From positions 2,170,001 through 2,234,000 of the forward strand of contig CAVUYE010000002.1 in the NCBI GenBank assembly GCA_963745665.1: 64,000 nucleotides of DNA, read 5' to 3'. How positions within the stretch are numbered: the first letter of the stretch is position 1; every line of letters starts with the position of its first letter. Below are positions 53,256 through 62,040 of the stretch, in pieces. The notes under the pieces were generated by a model. It was not told the DNA's origin. It saw only the letters and a list, made by a program, of their open reading frames with translations, and searched no databases. Position numbers and translations under genes: made by a program. The DNA is from Bog-473 sp963745665 (lineage in GTDB: Bacteria; Actinomycetota; Acidimicrobiia; Acidimicrobiales; RAAP-2).

Positions 53256-53689
53256 CACTCCGCGCCCCTCTCCGGCGGCACCCGTACCTCATCGCCGCAG
53301 CGCTGGCGGTTCCGCTCGTCGTCGGACCATCCACCGTCGCGCTCGCCACCTGGGCAGCGCCGGGACTGGGCAATGCGGCCGGCGCCGCCGCGGTGATGCC
53401 CACAGGCAGTGCGCCGAGCGGCAGTGATGCCGGGACGTCGGTGACCATTCGATGGGCCGCGGCGCCGTTCGCCAATGGAACTGCCGTCGCCGGGTATGTC
53501 GTCACCCGCCTCAACGCGAACACCGGCGCGCCGGCAACGGTCGGAGCGGGCTGCAGCGGCATCGTGACGGCGACAGCCTGCACCGAGCTCTCCGTCCCGC
53601 CCGGGACCTGGGTGTACACCGACACGCCGGTGCAGAGAACCTGGACCGGCGGGGTCAGCCCGGAAAGCGCTCCGGTCGTCGCGCCCTGA
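53252..53689 (+). CDS. Exported protein with fibronectin III-like domain (third of three)
   Basis: A 145-residue exported protein. Signal peptide: RRHPYLIAAALAVPLVVGPS then TVALATWAAPG. The mature region resembles a single fibronectin type III module: SVTIRWAAAPFANGTAVAGY, VVTRLNANTGAP, TWVYTDTPVQRTWTGGVSP, with a Cys pair (GCSG, TACTEL). Start GTG 53252 overlaps the previous stop (GTGA), so all three exported proteins are translationally linked. Function unknown; with the other two it could form a surface structure. Confidence 0.68.
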   Translation: MTLRAPLRRHPYLIAAALAVPLVVGPSTVALATWAAPGLGNAAGAAAVMPTGSAPSGSDAGTSVTIRWAAAPFANGTAVAGYVVTRLNANTGAPATVGAGCSGIVTATACTELSVPPGTWVYTDTPVQRTWTGGVSPESAPVVAP

Positions 53690-53753
53690 GTTTGCAGGCG
53701 GAGGATCTCGGGGCACGCGCCAGCCCCGTTGCATCTTGGGCAACAATGCGGCC

Positions 53754-55403
53754 ATGACCAACACGGGAGAGACAGGAACCAGCCGGTCTACGGGTGGGCA
53801 GATCGTCCTCCTCACCCTGGCCTCGGCCCAGTTCCTCATGACCTTGGACACCTCGGTCATGAATGTCGCCATCGCCACCGTGGCCAAGGACGTCGGGACC
53901 ACGGTCACCGGGATCCAGTTCGCCATCACCCTCTACACGCTCGTCATGGCAGCGTTCATGATCACCGGCGGCAAGATCGGGCAGATCATCGGGCGCAAGC
54001 GGGCTTTCATGATCGGCTGCGTCGTCTACGGGTGTGGCTCGGCCACGACCGCGGTGGCCAAGTCCCTCCCGGTGCTGATCGTCGGGTGGTCGGTGCTGGA
54101 AGGGCTCGGTGCGGCGCTGATCATGCCGGCCGTGGTCGCGCTGGTGGCGACGAACTTCGGCCGCGCCGAACGGCCGCGCGCGTACGGCCTCGTCGCCTCG
54201 GCAGGCGCCGTCGCCGTGGCGGTCGGCCCGTTGGTCGGCGGGCTCTTCACGACCTACGCCAGCTGGCGCTGGGTCTTCGTGGGCGAGGTGTTCCTGGTGC
54301 TCGGCATTCTTGTTCTGACGCGCCGGATGGCCGACTCGCCGGCCGTTCCCGGCGTGCGCCTCGATCCGGTGGGGACGCTGCTTTCTGCCGCCGGCCTGGG
54401 CGCGATCGTGTACGGCGTCATCCGGTCCGGCACCTGGGGCTTCGTGCAGCCCAAGCCGGACGCACCGCAGTGGTTCGGGATGTCCCCCGTGGTCTGGTTG
54501 CTGCTCGGGGGTGGCGCCGTTCTTGCGCTCTTCGTGCTCTGGGAGAACAGGCGGCTGCAACGCCATCAGGGCGCCCTGCTCGACCCGCACATGCTCAAGC
54601 TGCCGCGCCTCCAAGGTGGGCTGACGGCGTTCTTCTTCCAGTTCATGCTGCAGGCCGGGCTCTTCTTCGTGATCCCGCTGTTCCTGTCGGTTGCCCTGGG
54701 GCTCTCGGCCGTCGCGACGGGAGTGCGCCTCCTTCCTCTCTCGATCACCCTCCTACTGAGCGCCATGGGTGTGCCGAAGCTCTTCCCACACGGCTCGCCG
54801 CGGCGGATCGTGCAGGTCGGCTTCGGTCTGCTGTTCCTCGGCATCGTTGTGCTCCTGGCGGCGCTGGACTCCGGAGCGGGCGCGGACATCGTGACCGGGC
54901 CGCTCCTCTTGACCGGACTCGGGATCGGCACCCTGGCTTCGCAGCTCGGCGCCGTCACCGTCTCGGCCGTGCCCGACTCGCAGAGCGGCGAAGTGGGCGG
55001 AGTGCAGAACACCGTCACGAATCTCGGTGCCTCCATCGGTACCGCCCTCTCGGGCGCCATCCTTATCGCCGTTCTCACCACCACCTTCCTCGGCTCCGTG
55101 GCCTCCAATCCCGCAGTTCCGAAGGAGCTGGCATCGAAGGCTCAGGTCGAGCTGTCGGCCGGCATACCCTTCGTCAGCGACGCCGACCTCAACGCGGCCC
55201 TGCAGAAGGCGGATATCCCGCCGGCGACAGCGGAGGCCATCGTCGACGAGAACGCGCAGAGCCGCATCAACGGGCTGCGCGCCGCCCTGGCTGTGCTCGC
55301 CCTCATCGCGCTCATCGCCTTGGCCCTGACCAGACGCCTCCCCACCGTCCAACCCGGTGACGACCGGCATCGCGACGAGCAGCTCGAACCGGAACCGGCC
55401 TGA
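53754..55403 (+). CDS. DHA2-family MFS efflux transporter (first)
   Basis: A ~549-residue 14-helix major facilitator drug:H+ antiporter. Motif-like segments: MTLDTSVMNVAIATVAKDVG in helix 1, GKIGQIIGRKRAFMIG (motif A) between helices 2 and 3, LEGLGAALIMPAVVAL (motif B region), and GPLVGGLFTTYASWRWVF (motif C with DHA2 signature). Substrate unknown; such pumps export drugs or cell products. ATG 53754 chosen; a TTG 21 bp upstream is weaker. It follows the exported-protein operon by 64 bp. Confidence 0.93.
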   Translation: MTNTGETGTSRSTGGQIVLLTLASAQFLMTLDTSVMNVAIATVAKDVGTTVTGIQFAITLYTLVMAAFMITGGKIGQIIGRKRAFMIGCVVYGCGSATTAVAKSLPVLIVGWSVLEGLGAALIMPAVVALVATNFGRAERPRAYGLVASAGAVAVAVGPLVGGLFTTYASWRWVFVGEVFLVLGILVLTRRMADSPAVPGVRLDPVGTLLSAAGLGAIVYGVIRSGTWGFVQPKPDAPQWFGMSPVVWLLLGGGAVLALFVLWENRRLQRHQGALLDPHMLKLPRLQGGLTAFFFQFMLQAGLFFVIPLFLSVALGLSAVATGVRLLPLSITLLLSAMGVPKLFPHGSPRRIVQVGFGLLFLGIVVLLAALDSGAGADIVTGPLLLTGLGIGTLASQLGAVTVSAVPDSQSGEVGGVQNTVTNLGASIGTALSGAILIAVLTTTFLGSVASNPAVPKELASKAQVELSAGIPFVSDADLNAALQKADIPPATAEAIVDENAQSRINGLRAALAVLALIALIALALTRRLPTVQPGDDRHRDEQLEPEPA

Positions 55404-55433
55404 GCTGCGGAGGCGGCCCCGCCCGATGTTGGT

Positions 55434-55814
55434 TCAGCTTCGACGCAACGTGACGCTGCACCAGGTCCGCTTGCGGCACGAGGGGCAGGTCATGCGGTGG
55501 TCGAATCGTCGGAAGGGCCGCCATATCCCGAGGGGGAGCTGGAAGATCAAAAGATCCAGCACACCGATGCGCGAGACCTGCCGGCAGCGGGCGCACTCCA
55601 CCGTGAAGTTGCCCCGCTCCTCCAGCGGGTTGTCCGACGTCATCGCCAGGCCATCGGGCTCAGGGGAGGCGCCCGAGTAGAGCGCCCGTTTTCCCACGGG
55701 TAGGGCCGCAGAAAGGCCCTGTTCTATCGACACTTCCTCCCCCACCGACGGGACCCAGAACAAGGCCCGCTTGCCCAATGGGTCAGGCGCCCTGTCGCTC
55801 GGCGAAGCGGCCAT
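55434..55814 (-). CDS. ParA-linked zinc-ribbon protein with GKRAL motifs
   Basis: A 126-residue protein. The N-terminal half repeats a short motif, DPLGKRALFWVPS and LPVGKRALYSGAS. The C-terminal half has a zinc-ribbon-like Cys set, VECARCRQVSRIG and MTCPSCRKRTWC, around a hydrophobic helix (LLIFQLPLGIWRPF). It starts 5 bp after the parA stop, so it is cotranscribed with it. Similar small proteins occur next to ParA-type ATPases in actinobacteria. Function unknown; it may be a partner that the ATPase positions. Confidence 0.7.
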   Translation of the reverse strand: MAASPSDRAPDPLGKRALFWVPSVGEEVSIEQGLSAALPVGKRALYSGASPEPDGLAMTSDNPLEERGNFTVECARCRQVSRIGVLDLLIFQLPLGIWRPFRRFDHRMTCPSCRKRTWCSVTLRRS

Positions 55815-55819
55815 GTCGC

Positions 55820-56593
55820 TCAAGCGGTCTGCATGGCGTCGTAGACGCGCGTCGAGAGCGCGCGGTAGGCCACGGCTCCCGGCGATGTCGGTGCATGTTG
55901 CAGCACCGACTGCCCGAGGCCAGGCGCCTCTGCGAAGCGCACCGACTTCGGCACCGACGGCTGAAACATCGGTAGACCGTAGCGCTCCTCGACCTCCGAG
56001 AGCACCTGACGCGAATGGGTCGTGCGTGCGTCGAACATCGTCGGGATGACGCCGAGCACCTGGAGCTTCTCGTTGGCGAACTGGCGCACATCTTCGATCG
56101 TCTCGAGCAGCTGTCCGACGCCACGGTGGCTGAGCGCCTCGCACTGGAGCGGCACAATGACCGCCTCCGCGGCGGTCAGGCCGTTGATCGTCAGCACTCC
56201 GAGCGAGGGCGGGCAATCGATGAGGACCGCGTGGTAGTCGTCGAGCACGGGAGCAAGGGCCTGGGCCAGCACGTGCTCACGGCCCGTCCGGGTCAGCAAA
56301 TGGACCTCCGCCCCGGCCAGGTCGATGGTGGCCGGTACGAGATCGAGGTTCGGCACCCCGGGCACCGCCTTGACCACGTCGGTGAGCCGGGCCCGCCGGA
56401 CGAGGACATCGTGCAACGACGAGTCGAGCTGATCGGGATCGAAGCCGAGCGAGTACGTCAGGCAGGCCTGCGGGTCGAGATCCACCACGAGGACCCGACG
56501 CCCCTGCTGCGCCAGAGCCACGCCCAATGACTGCACGGTCGTCGTCTTGGCCACGCCGCCCTTCTGATTGGCGACGGCAATGACCTTGAGCAT
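55820..56593 (-). CDS. ParA/Soj-family ATPase (orphan)
   Basis: A 257-residue ParA. Deviant Walker A is VANQKGGVAKTTTVQSLG, Walker A' VLVVDLDPQACLTYSLG and Walker B AVLIDCPPSLGVLTI; VPLQCEALSHRGVGQLLETI is typical of Soj. There is no ParB nearby, and no parS-like palindrome that I can see. A small zinc-ribbon gene follows. Thus it probably positions a protein or other cargo rather than the chromosome. A normal length for chromosomal ParA-like proteins. Confidence 0.92.
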   Translation of the reverse strand: MLKVIAVANQKGGVAKTTTVQSLGVALAQQGRRVLVVDLDPQACLTYSLGFDPDQLDSSLHDVLVRRARLTDVVKAVPGVPNLDLVPATIDLAGAEVHLLTRTGREHVLAQALAPVLDDYHAVLIDCPPSLGVLTINGLTAAEAVIVPLQCEALSHRGVGQLLETIEDVRQFANEKLQVLGVIPTMFDARTTHSRQVLSEVEERYGLPMFQPSVPKSVRFAEAPGLGQSVLQHAPTSPGAVAYRALSTRVYDAMQTA

Positions 56594-56836
56594 CGCCGGA
56601 TTCTAGGGCCGACCCGGCCGGTTTCCCAGGGGCAATTCTGAGTCGCCCGTGGACCAGGGGGGCCGAGACGATCGGGCGAGGGCGGACCGACCGGGATCGC
56701 TGTCCTAGCAACCAGGATGCGCCGCCACCGGAAGGCGCCGGGCCAGCGCATAGGGTCGGTGGACGCAGCAAGGCCGGTTGGTGGTCAGACGCCGTCCCGC
56801 TGCCCTCCCCAGCAGGTCGAGAACCGAAAGAGACAC

Positions 56837-58306
56837 GTGGCCGTCGTCCGCATGAATCAGAAGATCGCCGTGGGCATCGTGTTCGTGTCGGCCATGTTCA
56901 TGAACATCATGGACATCACGATCGTGAACGTCGCGTTGCCCACGATCGGACGCGACTTCGGGATCCCCCCCACGGCCGTCGACGGGGTCGTGATCGCCTA
57001 CCTGGTCAGTTTGGCCGTCTTCATTCCCGCGTCGGGCTGGCTCGGTGACCGCTTCGGCGGGAAGCGGGTCCTCCTCACCGCGGTCGTTGTGTTCACCGTC
57101 GGCTCAGCATTGTGCGGCATCGCGCAGAACATGACCGAGTTGGTGCTCTTCCGCGTCATTCAAGGGGCGGGCGGCGGCATGATGGCTCCAGTCGGGATGG
57201 CCATGCTCTACCGGGTCTTCCCGCCGGCCGAACGGGTGCGGGCGGCCAGCATCCTGACCCTCGGCACCACCGTGGCCCCCGCGGTCGGCCCGGTCCTGGG
57301 TGGCTTCCTGGTCACCAATTTCTCGTGGCGCTGGGTCTTCTTCGTCAACGTGCCGATCGGCATTGTGGCCGTGCTCTTCGGCGCGCTCGTCCTCGAGAAG
57401 ACCGAGGCCATCGATGCCGGCCGCTTCGACGTGCCCGGCTTCATCCTGGGCGGCGCCGGACTGGGCCTCCTGATGTACGGCATCTCCGAGGGGCCGCTGC
57501 AGGGGTGGTCGTCGGTCGGGGTGATCGCAACCTGCGTGAGCGGAGCCGCGCTGCTCCTGGCGTTCGTCCTGGTGGAGCTGCGGACAACTCGGCCGATGGT
57601 GGACCTCCACCTGCTCCGTGAGCGCCTGTTCCGTTCAACCAACTGCGTGATGTTCCTGGCGGCCGCCGCTTTCCTCGGACTGCTGTACCTCATCCCGCTC
57701 TACTTCCAGGACGCACGAGGACTGTCCGCGCTGCAGTCCGGCCTCTCCACCTTCCCCGAAGCCTTCGGCGTCATGATCGGCGCCCAGTTCGCCAGCCGCT
57801 TCATCTATCCGCGCATCGGGCCCCGTCGCCACATCACCGGCGGGTTGCTCGGGTTGGCCGTCTGCATGCTGGGGCTCACCCAGATCACCGTGACCACCAA
57901 TCTCTGGTTCATCCGCAGCCTCATGTTCGTGCTCGGCTGGATGATGGCCCAGGTGATGGTGCCGAACCAGGCGGCGGCATTCGCCATGATCACTCCGGAC
58001 TCCATGGGGCGGGCCTCAACCTTCTTCAACACCATGCGCCAGGTCGGAAGCGCGACCGGCGTCGCCGTCCTGTCCACCGTCCTGATCAGCGCCGGCACGG
58101 CGCATGGCAGCGCGAGCACGACCTCGCCCGACATCACGGGCTACCGCTTCGCCTTCCTGGTCGCGGCGATCTTCGCCCTAGCCGCGGCGGCCTTCTCGCT
58201 AACGATTCACGACGGCGACGCGGCTGCGACCATCGTCCGGCGCGTCCGGCGGCCCGCCGCCGTGCGACGCCAGCAGATCCCGGTCCCCGAAGGCAGCCCC
58301 GCGTGA
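56837..58306 (+). CDS. DHA2-family MFS efflux transporter (second)
   Basis: A ~489-residue 14-helix transporter. MDITIVNVALPTIGRDFG in helix 1 (classic DHA2 motif D1), SGWLGDRFGGKRVLLTA (motif A), RVIQGAGGGMMAPVGMAML (motif B), LGTTVAPAVGPVLGGFL (motif C) and FSWRWVFFVNVPIG (DHA2 motif). Start GTG 56837 with AAAGAG upstream; ATG 56852 is an alternative. The stop overlaps the LOG gene start (GTGA). Substrate unknown. Confidence 0.93.
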   Translation: MAVVRMNQKIAVGIVFVSAMFMNIMDITIVNVALPTIGRDFGIPPTAVDGVVIAYLVSLAVFIPASGWLGDRFGGKRVLLTAVVVFTVGSALCGIAQNMTELVLFRVIQGAGGGMMAPVGMAMLYRVFPPAERVRAASILTLGTTVAPAVGPVLGGFLVTNFSWRWVFFVNVPIGIVAVLFGALVLEKTEAIDAGRFDVPGFILGGAGLGLLMYGISEGPLQGWSSVGVIATCVSGAALLLAFVLVELRTTRPMVDLHLLRERLFRSTNCVMFLAAAAFLGLLYLIPLYFQDARGLSALQSGLSTFPEAFGVMIGAQFASRFIYPRIGPRRHITGGLLGLAVCMLGLTQITVTTNLWFIRSLMFVLGWMMAQVMVPNQAAAFAMITPDSMGRASTFFNTMRQVGSATGVAVLSTVLISAGTAHGSASTTSPDITGYRFAFLVAAIFALAAAAFSLTIHDGDAAATIVRRVRRPAAVRRQQIPVPEGSPA

Positions 58307-58875
58307 CGACGGTCGAGACGCTCTGCGTCTTCTGCGGCTCGAGCCCCGGTGTCGACCCGGTCTTCACGGCAGCCGCCGAGCGATTCGGCACCGCCGTGGC
58401 CGGACGCGGCATCGAGCTCGTCTACGGCGGCGCTTCGGTCGGTCTAATGGGTATCGTCGCCGATGCCGCGCTGGCAGCGGGTGGGCGGGCGACCGGCGTG
58501 ATCACACAGTCCCTGGCCGGCCACGAGATCGCCCACGAGACCTTGAGCGACCTTCACGTGGTCAGCACCATGCACGAGCGCAAGGCGCTCATGTCAGAGC
58601 TCTCAGACGCCTTCGTGATGCTCCCGGGCGGGTTCGGGACCTACGAGGAGTTCATGGAGTCGGTCACCTGGGCCCAACTGGGCATCCACGACAAAGCGTG
58701 CGGCATCCTGAATGTCGACGGATTCTTCGACAGCCTGCTCGGCTTCGTCCGCCACGCCGTCGCGCAGGGCTTCATAAAAGCTCGCCAGGTGGACGCGCTG
58801 GCGATCTCCGACGGCGTCGACGACCTGCTCACCGCCCTGGTGGGCTCGACCGGGGGTCACATCACGGCTCGATAG
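58303..58875 (+). CDS. LOG-family protein (TIGR00730, cytokinin riboside phosphoribohydrolase-like)
   Basis: A 190-residue Rossmann protein. LCVFCGSSPGVDPVF at the start, LVYGGASVGLMGIVADAAL, MHERKALMSELSDAFV and the signature PGGFGTYEEFMES (P-G-G-x-G-T-x-x-E). LOG enzymes cleave nucleoside 5'-monophosphates to base and ribose 5-phosphate, releasing cytokinins in plants and some actinobacteria. Coupled to the DHA2 transporter by GTGA overlap, which could suggest export of a nucleobase-type product, an inference only. Confidence 0.92.
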   Translation: MTTVETLCVFCGSSPGVDPVFTAAAERFGTAVAGRGIELVYGGASVGLMGIVADAALAAGGRATGVITQSLAGHEIAHETLSDLHVVSTMHERKALMSELSDAFVMLPGGFGTYEEFMESVTWAQLGIHDKACGILNVDGFFDSLLGFVRHAVAQGFIKARQVDALAISDGVDDLLTALVGSTGGHITAR

Positions 58876-59049
58876 ACGGGCCCGCAGCGATCAGGCCTGC
58901 TGACCGCCCGGCCTGAGGGCTCGCTCGGAAGTCATGGCGGGCTGACGATACACCGAGCAGATCGGCATAGTCATTGGTCTGGGATGCCCTGCCCCCGTAC
59001 GAAGCAGGCACAACGGGGCTAGTTGGCCCCTAGCCAGTAGCCCTGGGCA

Positions 59050-59463
59050 ATGCGCCTCCGGGTCGTCCATGATGTTCGGATGGAAGTGATGACGCTGGAC
59101 GGCATAAACGGTAGGAGTCTGACGTCGCGCCGAGACAGCGCACCCGACGCCGACCGCATCTGGCGGCTCATGGCCACCCTCTCGATTCCTGAGGGAAGCG
59201 CGACTACTCCAGTCTGGGACCTGGGTTCCGGTTTGGCAGTGTTCGTTCGTGAAGTTGCTGATGGATGGAAGGGGTTTGAGGGGTAGAAGGAGTACGCGAC
59301 GCTGGAAGGTCAGTTGCTACTTACGTGCCGTCATGACGGCAAAGGCACTGTGAACTGTTCGGTAACGCTGCGCCAGCCCGCCCCGCCCGAGTGGTCCTTT
59401 GGGGCATCCATCCAGTTCGGCGCGGGTGCGCATCTGGAGCGCCTGGCCGATAACGCGGATTCG
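59050..59463 (+). pseudogene. DUF6228-like gene with in-frame TAG
   Basis: One reading frame on both sides of an amber codon at 59284-59286 resembles a DUF6228 protein. Before the stop: DRIWRLMATLSIPEGSATTP and VREVADGWKGFEG. After it: KEYATLEGQLLLTCRHDG, VTLRQPAPPEWSF and FGAGAHLERLADNADSF. In the family a charged residue (usually Glu/Asp) is expected at the stop position, so GAG to TAG is likely. The end of homology-like sequence is near 59463. Start ATG 59050 is uncertain; 59080 is possible. DUF6228 genes are often scattered, accessory, single-gene elements. Probably a decayed gene, with lower G+C than its flanks. Confidence 0.55.
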
Positions 59464-59537
59464 TTCGTCCCGTTCCCCTTACCGAGTTCGCGGCACTCTG
59501 GATACCGCAACTCAACTCCAGCGCCGATCAGCGGTCC

Positions 59538-60482
59538 TCAGCCAAGGTTGGCGACGAGTTCTGCGACGACCGCAGCGGCCGGGCGGACTTCATGGACGTC
59601 GCCGACACCTTCGCCCGCATACATGGCCATTGCAGCGACATTGCCCTCCACATTCAGGCTGGGCGTCGATACGGAGAACCGAGCAATGGGGCTGCGCTGG
59701 CCGTTGACGACTTGATGAGCTACGACGTCGCCGTCGAAGGCTTCTGCAGCCGCGACGGCCGACCGCAGAACGCGGTGCGGCGCGTCTGGCCATCCGCCAG
59801 AGAACACTGTCGTGAGCATCGTGTCCTGCGCAGACCGGGCGTCGACGATGGCCGTAACGTAGACCGGATGTGCCCCAGACTCCTCGGTAGCGACAAAGCG
59901 GGTGCCCACTCTCGCGGCCGCTGCTCCGGCACTGATGACTGCCTCCACATGCTCGGCGGTAGCGATCCCACCGGCAGCAACTACCGGAATGGCTACCTTG
60001 TCCGACATCGAGGCCAGCAGCTCTTGGAGTGGTCTCGTGCCACGGACGTGACCACCCGCTTCGATTCCCTGCACGATCACAAAATCACACCCGGCATCTG
60101 CAGCCGCGAGCGCGCTCTCCACCGAACCGACCTGCCACGCCACCAGCGCCGATCCAGCTTGCCGAGCCCGCTGCACCAGGCCTGCATCGGGATCGGTCCA
60201 GAAAACTTCGACAACCCGTAGCCGCGCGGCTGCAGCCTCGAAGTTGCCGAGGTCGCTATCAACCCAGTGACCGAAAAAGCCCATCCCCACGGCACCGCCC
60301 GCAGCGAGATCAAGCGCCCGCGTTATCCGATCATCCGTCGCCTCGACTTCGAACTGGGAGAGCATCCCGAGAGCCCCAGCCGCCCCGACGGCTCCCGCCA
60401 GCTCAGGCATCGCCACACCGCCCATTGCTGCCTGCTGCAAGGGGTAACGGCAACCCACCAGCTCAGTGAACGCGGTCTCCAT
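59538..60482 (-). CDS. Nitronate monooxygenase-like FMN enzyme (2-nitropropane dioxygenase family)
   Basis: A 314-residue TIM-barrel flavoprotein. CRYPLQQAAMGGVAMPELAG at the start, FVIVQGIEAGGHVRGTRPL (phosphate and substrate loop, catalytic-His position), PVVAAGGIATAEHVEAVISA and AAARVGTRFVATEES, all family marks. These enzymes oxidise alkyl nitronates or act as related flavin oxidoreductases. It starts at ATG 60482 with AAGGAG upstream and is divergent from the nitrile hydratase operon, suggesting a shared organonitrogen theme; this is inference. Confidence 0.9.
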   Translation of the reverse strand: METAFTELVGCRYPLQQAAMGGVAMPELAGAVGAAGALGMLSQFEVEATDDRITRALDLAAGGAVGMGFFGHWVDSDLGNFEAAAARLRVVEVFWTDPDAGLVQRARQAGSALVAWQVGSVESALAAADAGCDFVIVQGIEAGGHVRGTRPLQELLASMSDKVAIPVVAAGGIATAEHVEAVISAGAAAARVGTRFVATEESGAHPVYVTAIVDARSAQDTMLTTVFSGGWPDAPHRVLRSAVAAAEAFDGDVVAHQVVNGQRSPIARFSVSTPSLNVEGNVAAMAMYAGEGVGDVHEVRPAAAVVAELVANLG

Positions 60483-60818
60483 AAGGACCCTCGCTCCTTC
60501 TCACTTCACGTGTCGTCATCGTCGCATAACGCAATCCAAGGGTCCACTGCTCCCAGACGCCATGACCCCTGAGCACTACGGCGCCACCGTTGGAGCGGCG
60601 ACGGGTGTCATGCCAACGGCGTTCCAGGTCCCGATCACCGTCCCGAGTACGGTCACCGCCGGAAGCTCCTTCCTCCTATCCCCGACCGCCGGGACGGCGC
60701 GACACTCCGCCACTTCATCGGCACTTCGGAGGCATTGTCCCAGGGGCGTCGACCTAGCCCAAACCGGGGGGCAGGTTTTCGTCAAGCACGCGGCAACAGG
60801 GCGTGGTGAGATAGGACC
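60483..60818. other. Divergent intergenic region between monooxygenase and nitrile hydratase genes
   Basis: A 336-bp gap with no gene I can support. It should contain promoters for both the leftward monooxygenase-like gene and the rightward nitrile hydratase operon. I found no clear long palindrome and no cobalamin- or cobalt-riboswitch-like box by eye. Confidence 0.5.
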
Positions 60819-61454
60819 GTGGATGGCGTGCACGACCTCGGCGGGACGCAGGGATTCGGCCCGGTTGAAATGGAGGTAGACGAGCCTGTCTTCCACGCTG
60901 ACTGGGAACGCCGGGCCTACCGGCTCACAATCTCCTCCATGATGGCGGGGCACCTGAACGGGCGGTTCCGGCACGCGATCGAACGGATGGACCCGGCGTG
61001 GTATCTATCCTCGCCCTACTACGAGCACTGGCTCACCGCCACGGCCACTGGCCTCGTAGAAGGCGGTCTGATCACCCAAGAGGAGCTCGACGATCGGCTC
61101 GGGGATCCCTATCCAGTGGCCCGGCCAGCGCGGGTTCCACGACTCGACGATCCAGGCCCTTCGGTAGAGGTCCACCGCTACGGGGTCGGAGAGGCGGTTC
61201 GGGTGCGCGAGTGGCATCCGCTCGGCCATACCCGAGCCCCCCGATATGTCCAAGGCAAGCCCGGTGTCGTCGTCCGTCTCGACGGCGTGTTCTCGCTCCC
61301 TGACGTGGAGTATCACTGCGATCGTCATCGCAAGGAGCCGACGTACTGCGTCCGCTTTGACGCCGTCGACCTCTGGGGTTCGCCGGGCGACCCCGTACAT
61401 GTGGATCTCTGGGAGAGCTACCTCGCGCCGAAAGGGGCGGCTGCCCATGGGTGA
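60819..61454 (+). CDS. nthB: Nitrile hydratase beta subunit
   Basis: A 211-residue beta subunit of nitrile hydratase, which adds water to nitriles to give amides. It starts with the diagnostic VDGVHDLGGTQGFGPV from GTG 60819. The centre has YLSSPYYEHWLTATATGLVE. The C-terminal SH3-like domain has GVGEAVRVREWHPLGHTRAP, RYVQGKPGVVVRLDGVFSLP and DLWESYLAP. The order beta-alpha-accessory is that of cobalt-type operons. The stop overlaps the alpha start (ATGGGTGA). Confidence 0.96.
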   Translation: MDGVHDLGGTQGFGPVEMEVDEPVFHADWERRAYRLTISSMMAGHLNGRFRHAIERMDPAWYLSSPYYEHWLTATATGLVEGGLITQEELDDRLGDPYPVARPARVPRLDDPGPSVEVHRYGVGEAVRVREWHPLGHTRAPRYVQGKPGVVVRLDGVFSLPDVEYHCDRHRKEPTYCVRFDAVDLWGSPGDPVHVDLWESYLAPKGAAAHG

Positions 61455-62040
61455 TGGACACCACCATCCTCTGCCCACCACACCCGTCGAGGATCGCGTC
61501 GTGGCACTGGAGTCGCTGTTGACCGAGAAGGGGATTATCGATCCCGCTGCTCTCGACACCGTGGTCGAGTACTACGAGCACGCCGTGGGCCCAATGAACG
61601 GTGCCAAGGTCGTCGCCCTTGCCTGGGTCGACGACGCCTACCGGGAGCGACTCCTGGCCGATGGCACAGCCGCCATTGCCGAGTTGGGCTTCTCCGGTCC
61701 CGAGGGTGACCATATGGTGGTAGTGGAGAACACCCCCGCTGTGCACAACGTCGTCGTTTGCACCTTGTGCTCGTGCTATCCGTGGCCCGTATTGGGACTC
61801 CCACCCAACTGGTACAAGAGTCCGCCGTATAGATCCCGCATGGTCCGTGAGCCCAGGGTCCTCCTGAAGGAGATGGGCTGCACTGTTCCCGAAGAGCGCG
61901 AGATCCGGGTCTGGGACTCGTCTGCCGAGATCCGCTACCTCGTGTTGCCCATGCGACCCGAGGGCAGCGACGGGCTCTCCGAGGACGAGCTCGCTGGACT
62001 GGTTACCAGAGACGCCATGATCGGTGTTGCCCAGCTGTGA
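61447..62040 (+). CDS. nthA: Nitrile hydratase alpha subunit, cobalt type
   Basis: A ~197-residue catalytic subunit. The metal-binding motif reads VVCTLCSCYPWPVLGLPP: Cys-Thr-Leu-Cys-Ser-Cys, where Thr marks the cobalt class and Ser the iron class. The second and third Cys are oxidised in the mature enzyme. NWYKSPPYRSRMVREPRVLL and the C-terminal RYLVLPMRPEGSDGLSEDEL fit the family. ATG 61447 with an N-terminal His/Pro stretch (GDGHHHPLP). Overlaps the beta gene by 8 bp and the accessory gene by GTGA. Confidence 0.96.
   Translation: MGDGHHHPLPTTPVEDRVVALESLLTEKGIIDPAALDTVVEYYEHAVGPMNGAKVVALAWVDDAYRERLLADGTAAIAELGFSGPEGDHMVVVENTPAVHNVVVCTLCSCYPWPVLGLPPNWYKSPPYRSRMVREPRVLLKEMGCTVPEEREIRVWDSSAEIRYLVLPMRPEGSDGLSEDELAGLVTRDAMIGVAQL

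Noticed and set aside
55434..56216. Long minus-strand frame extending the zinc-ribbon protein through parA
   Set aside because: The upstream part is an Arg-rich shadow of parA; the true start is ATG 55814, directly after the parA stop.
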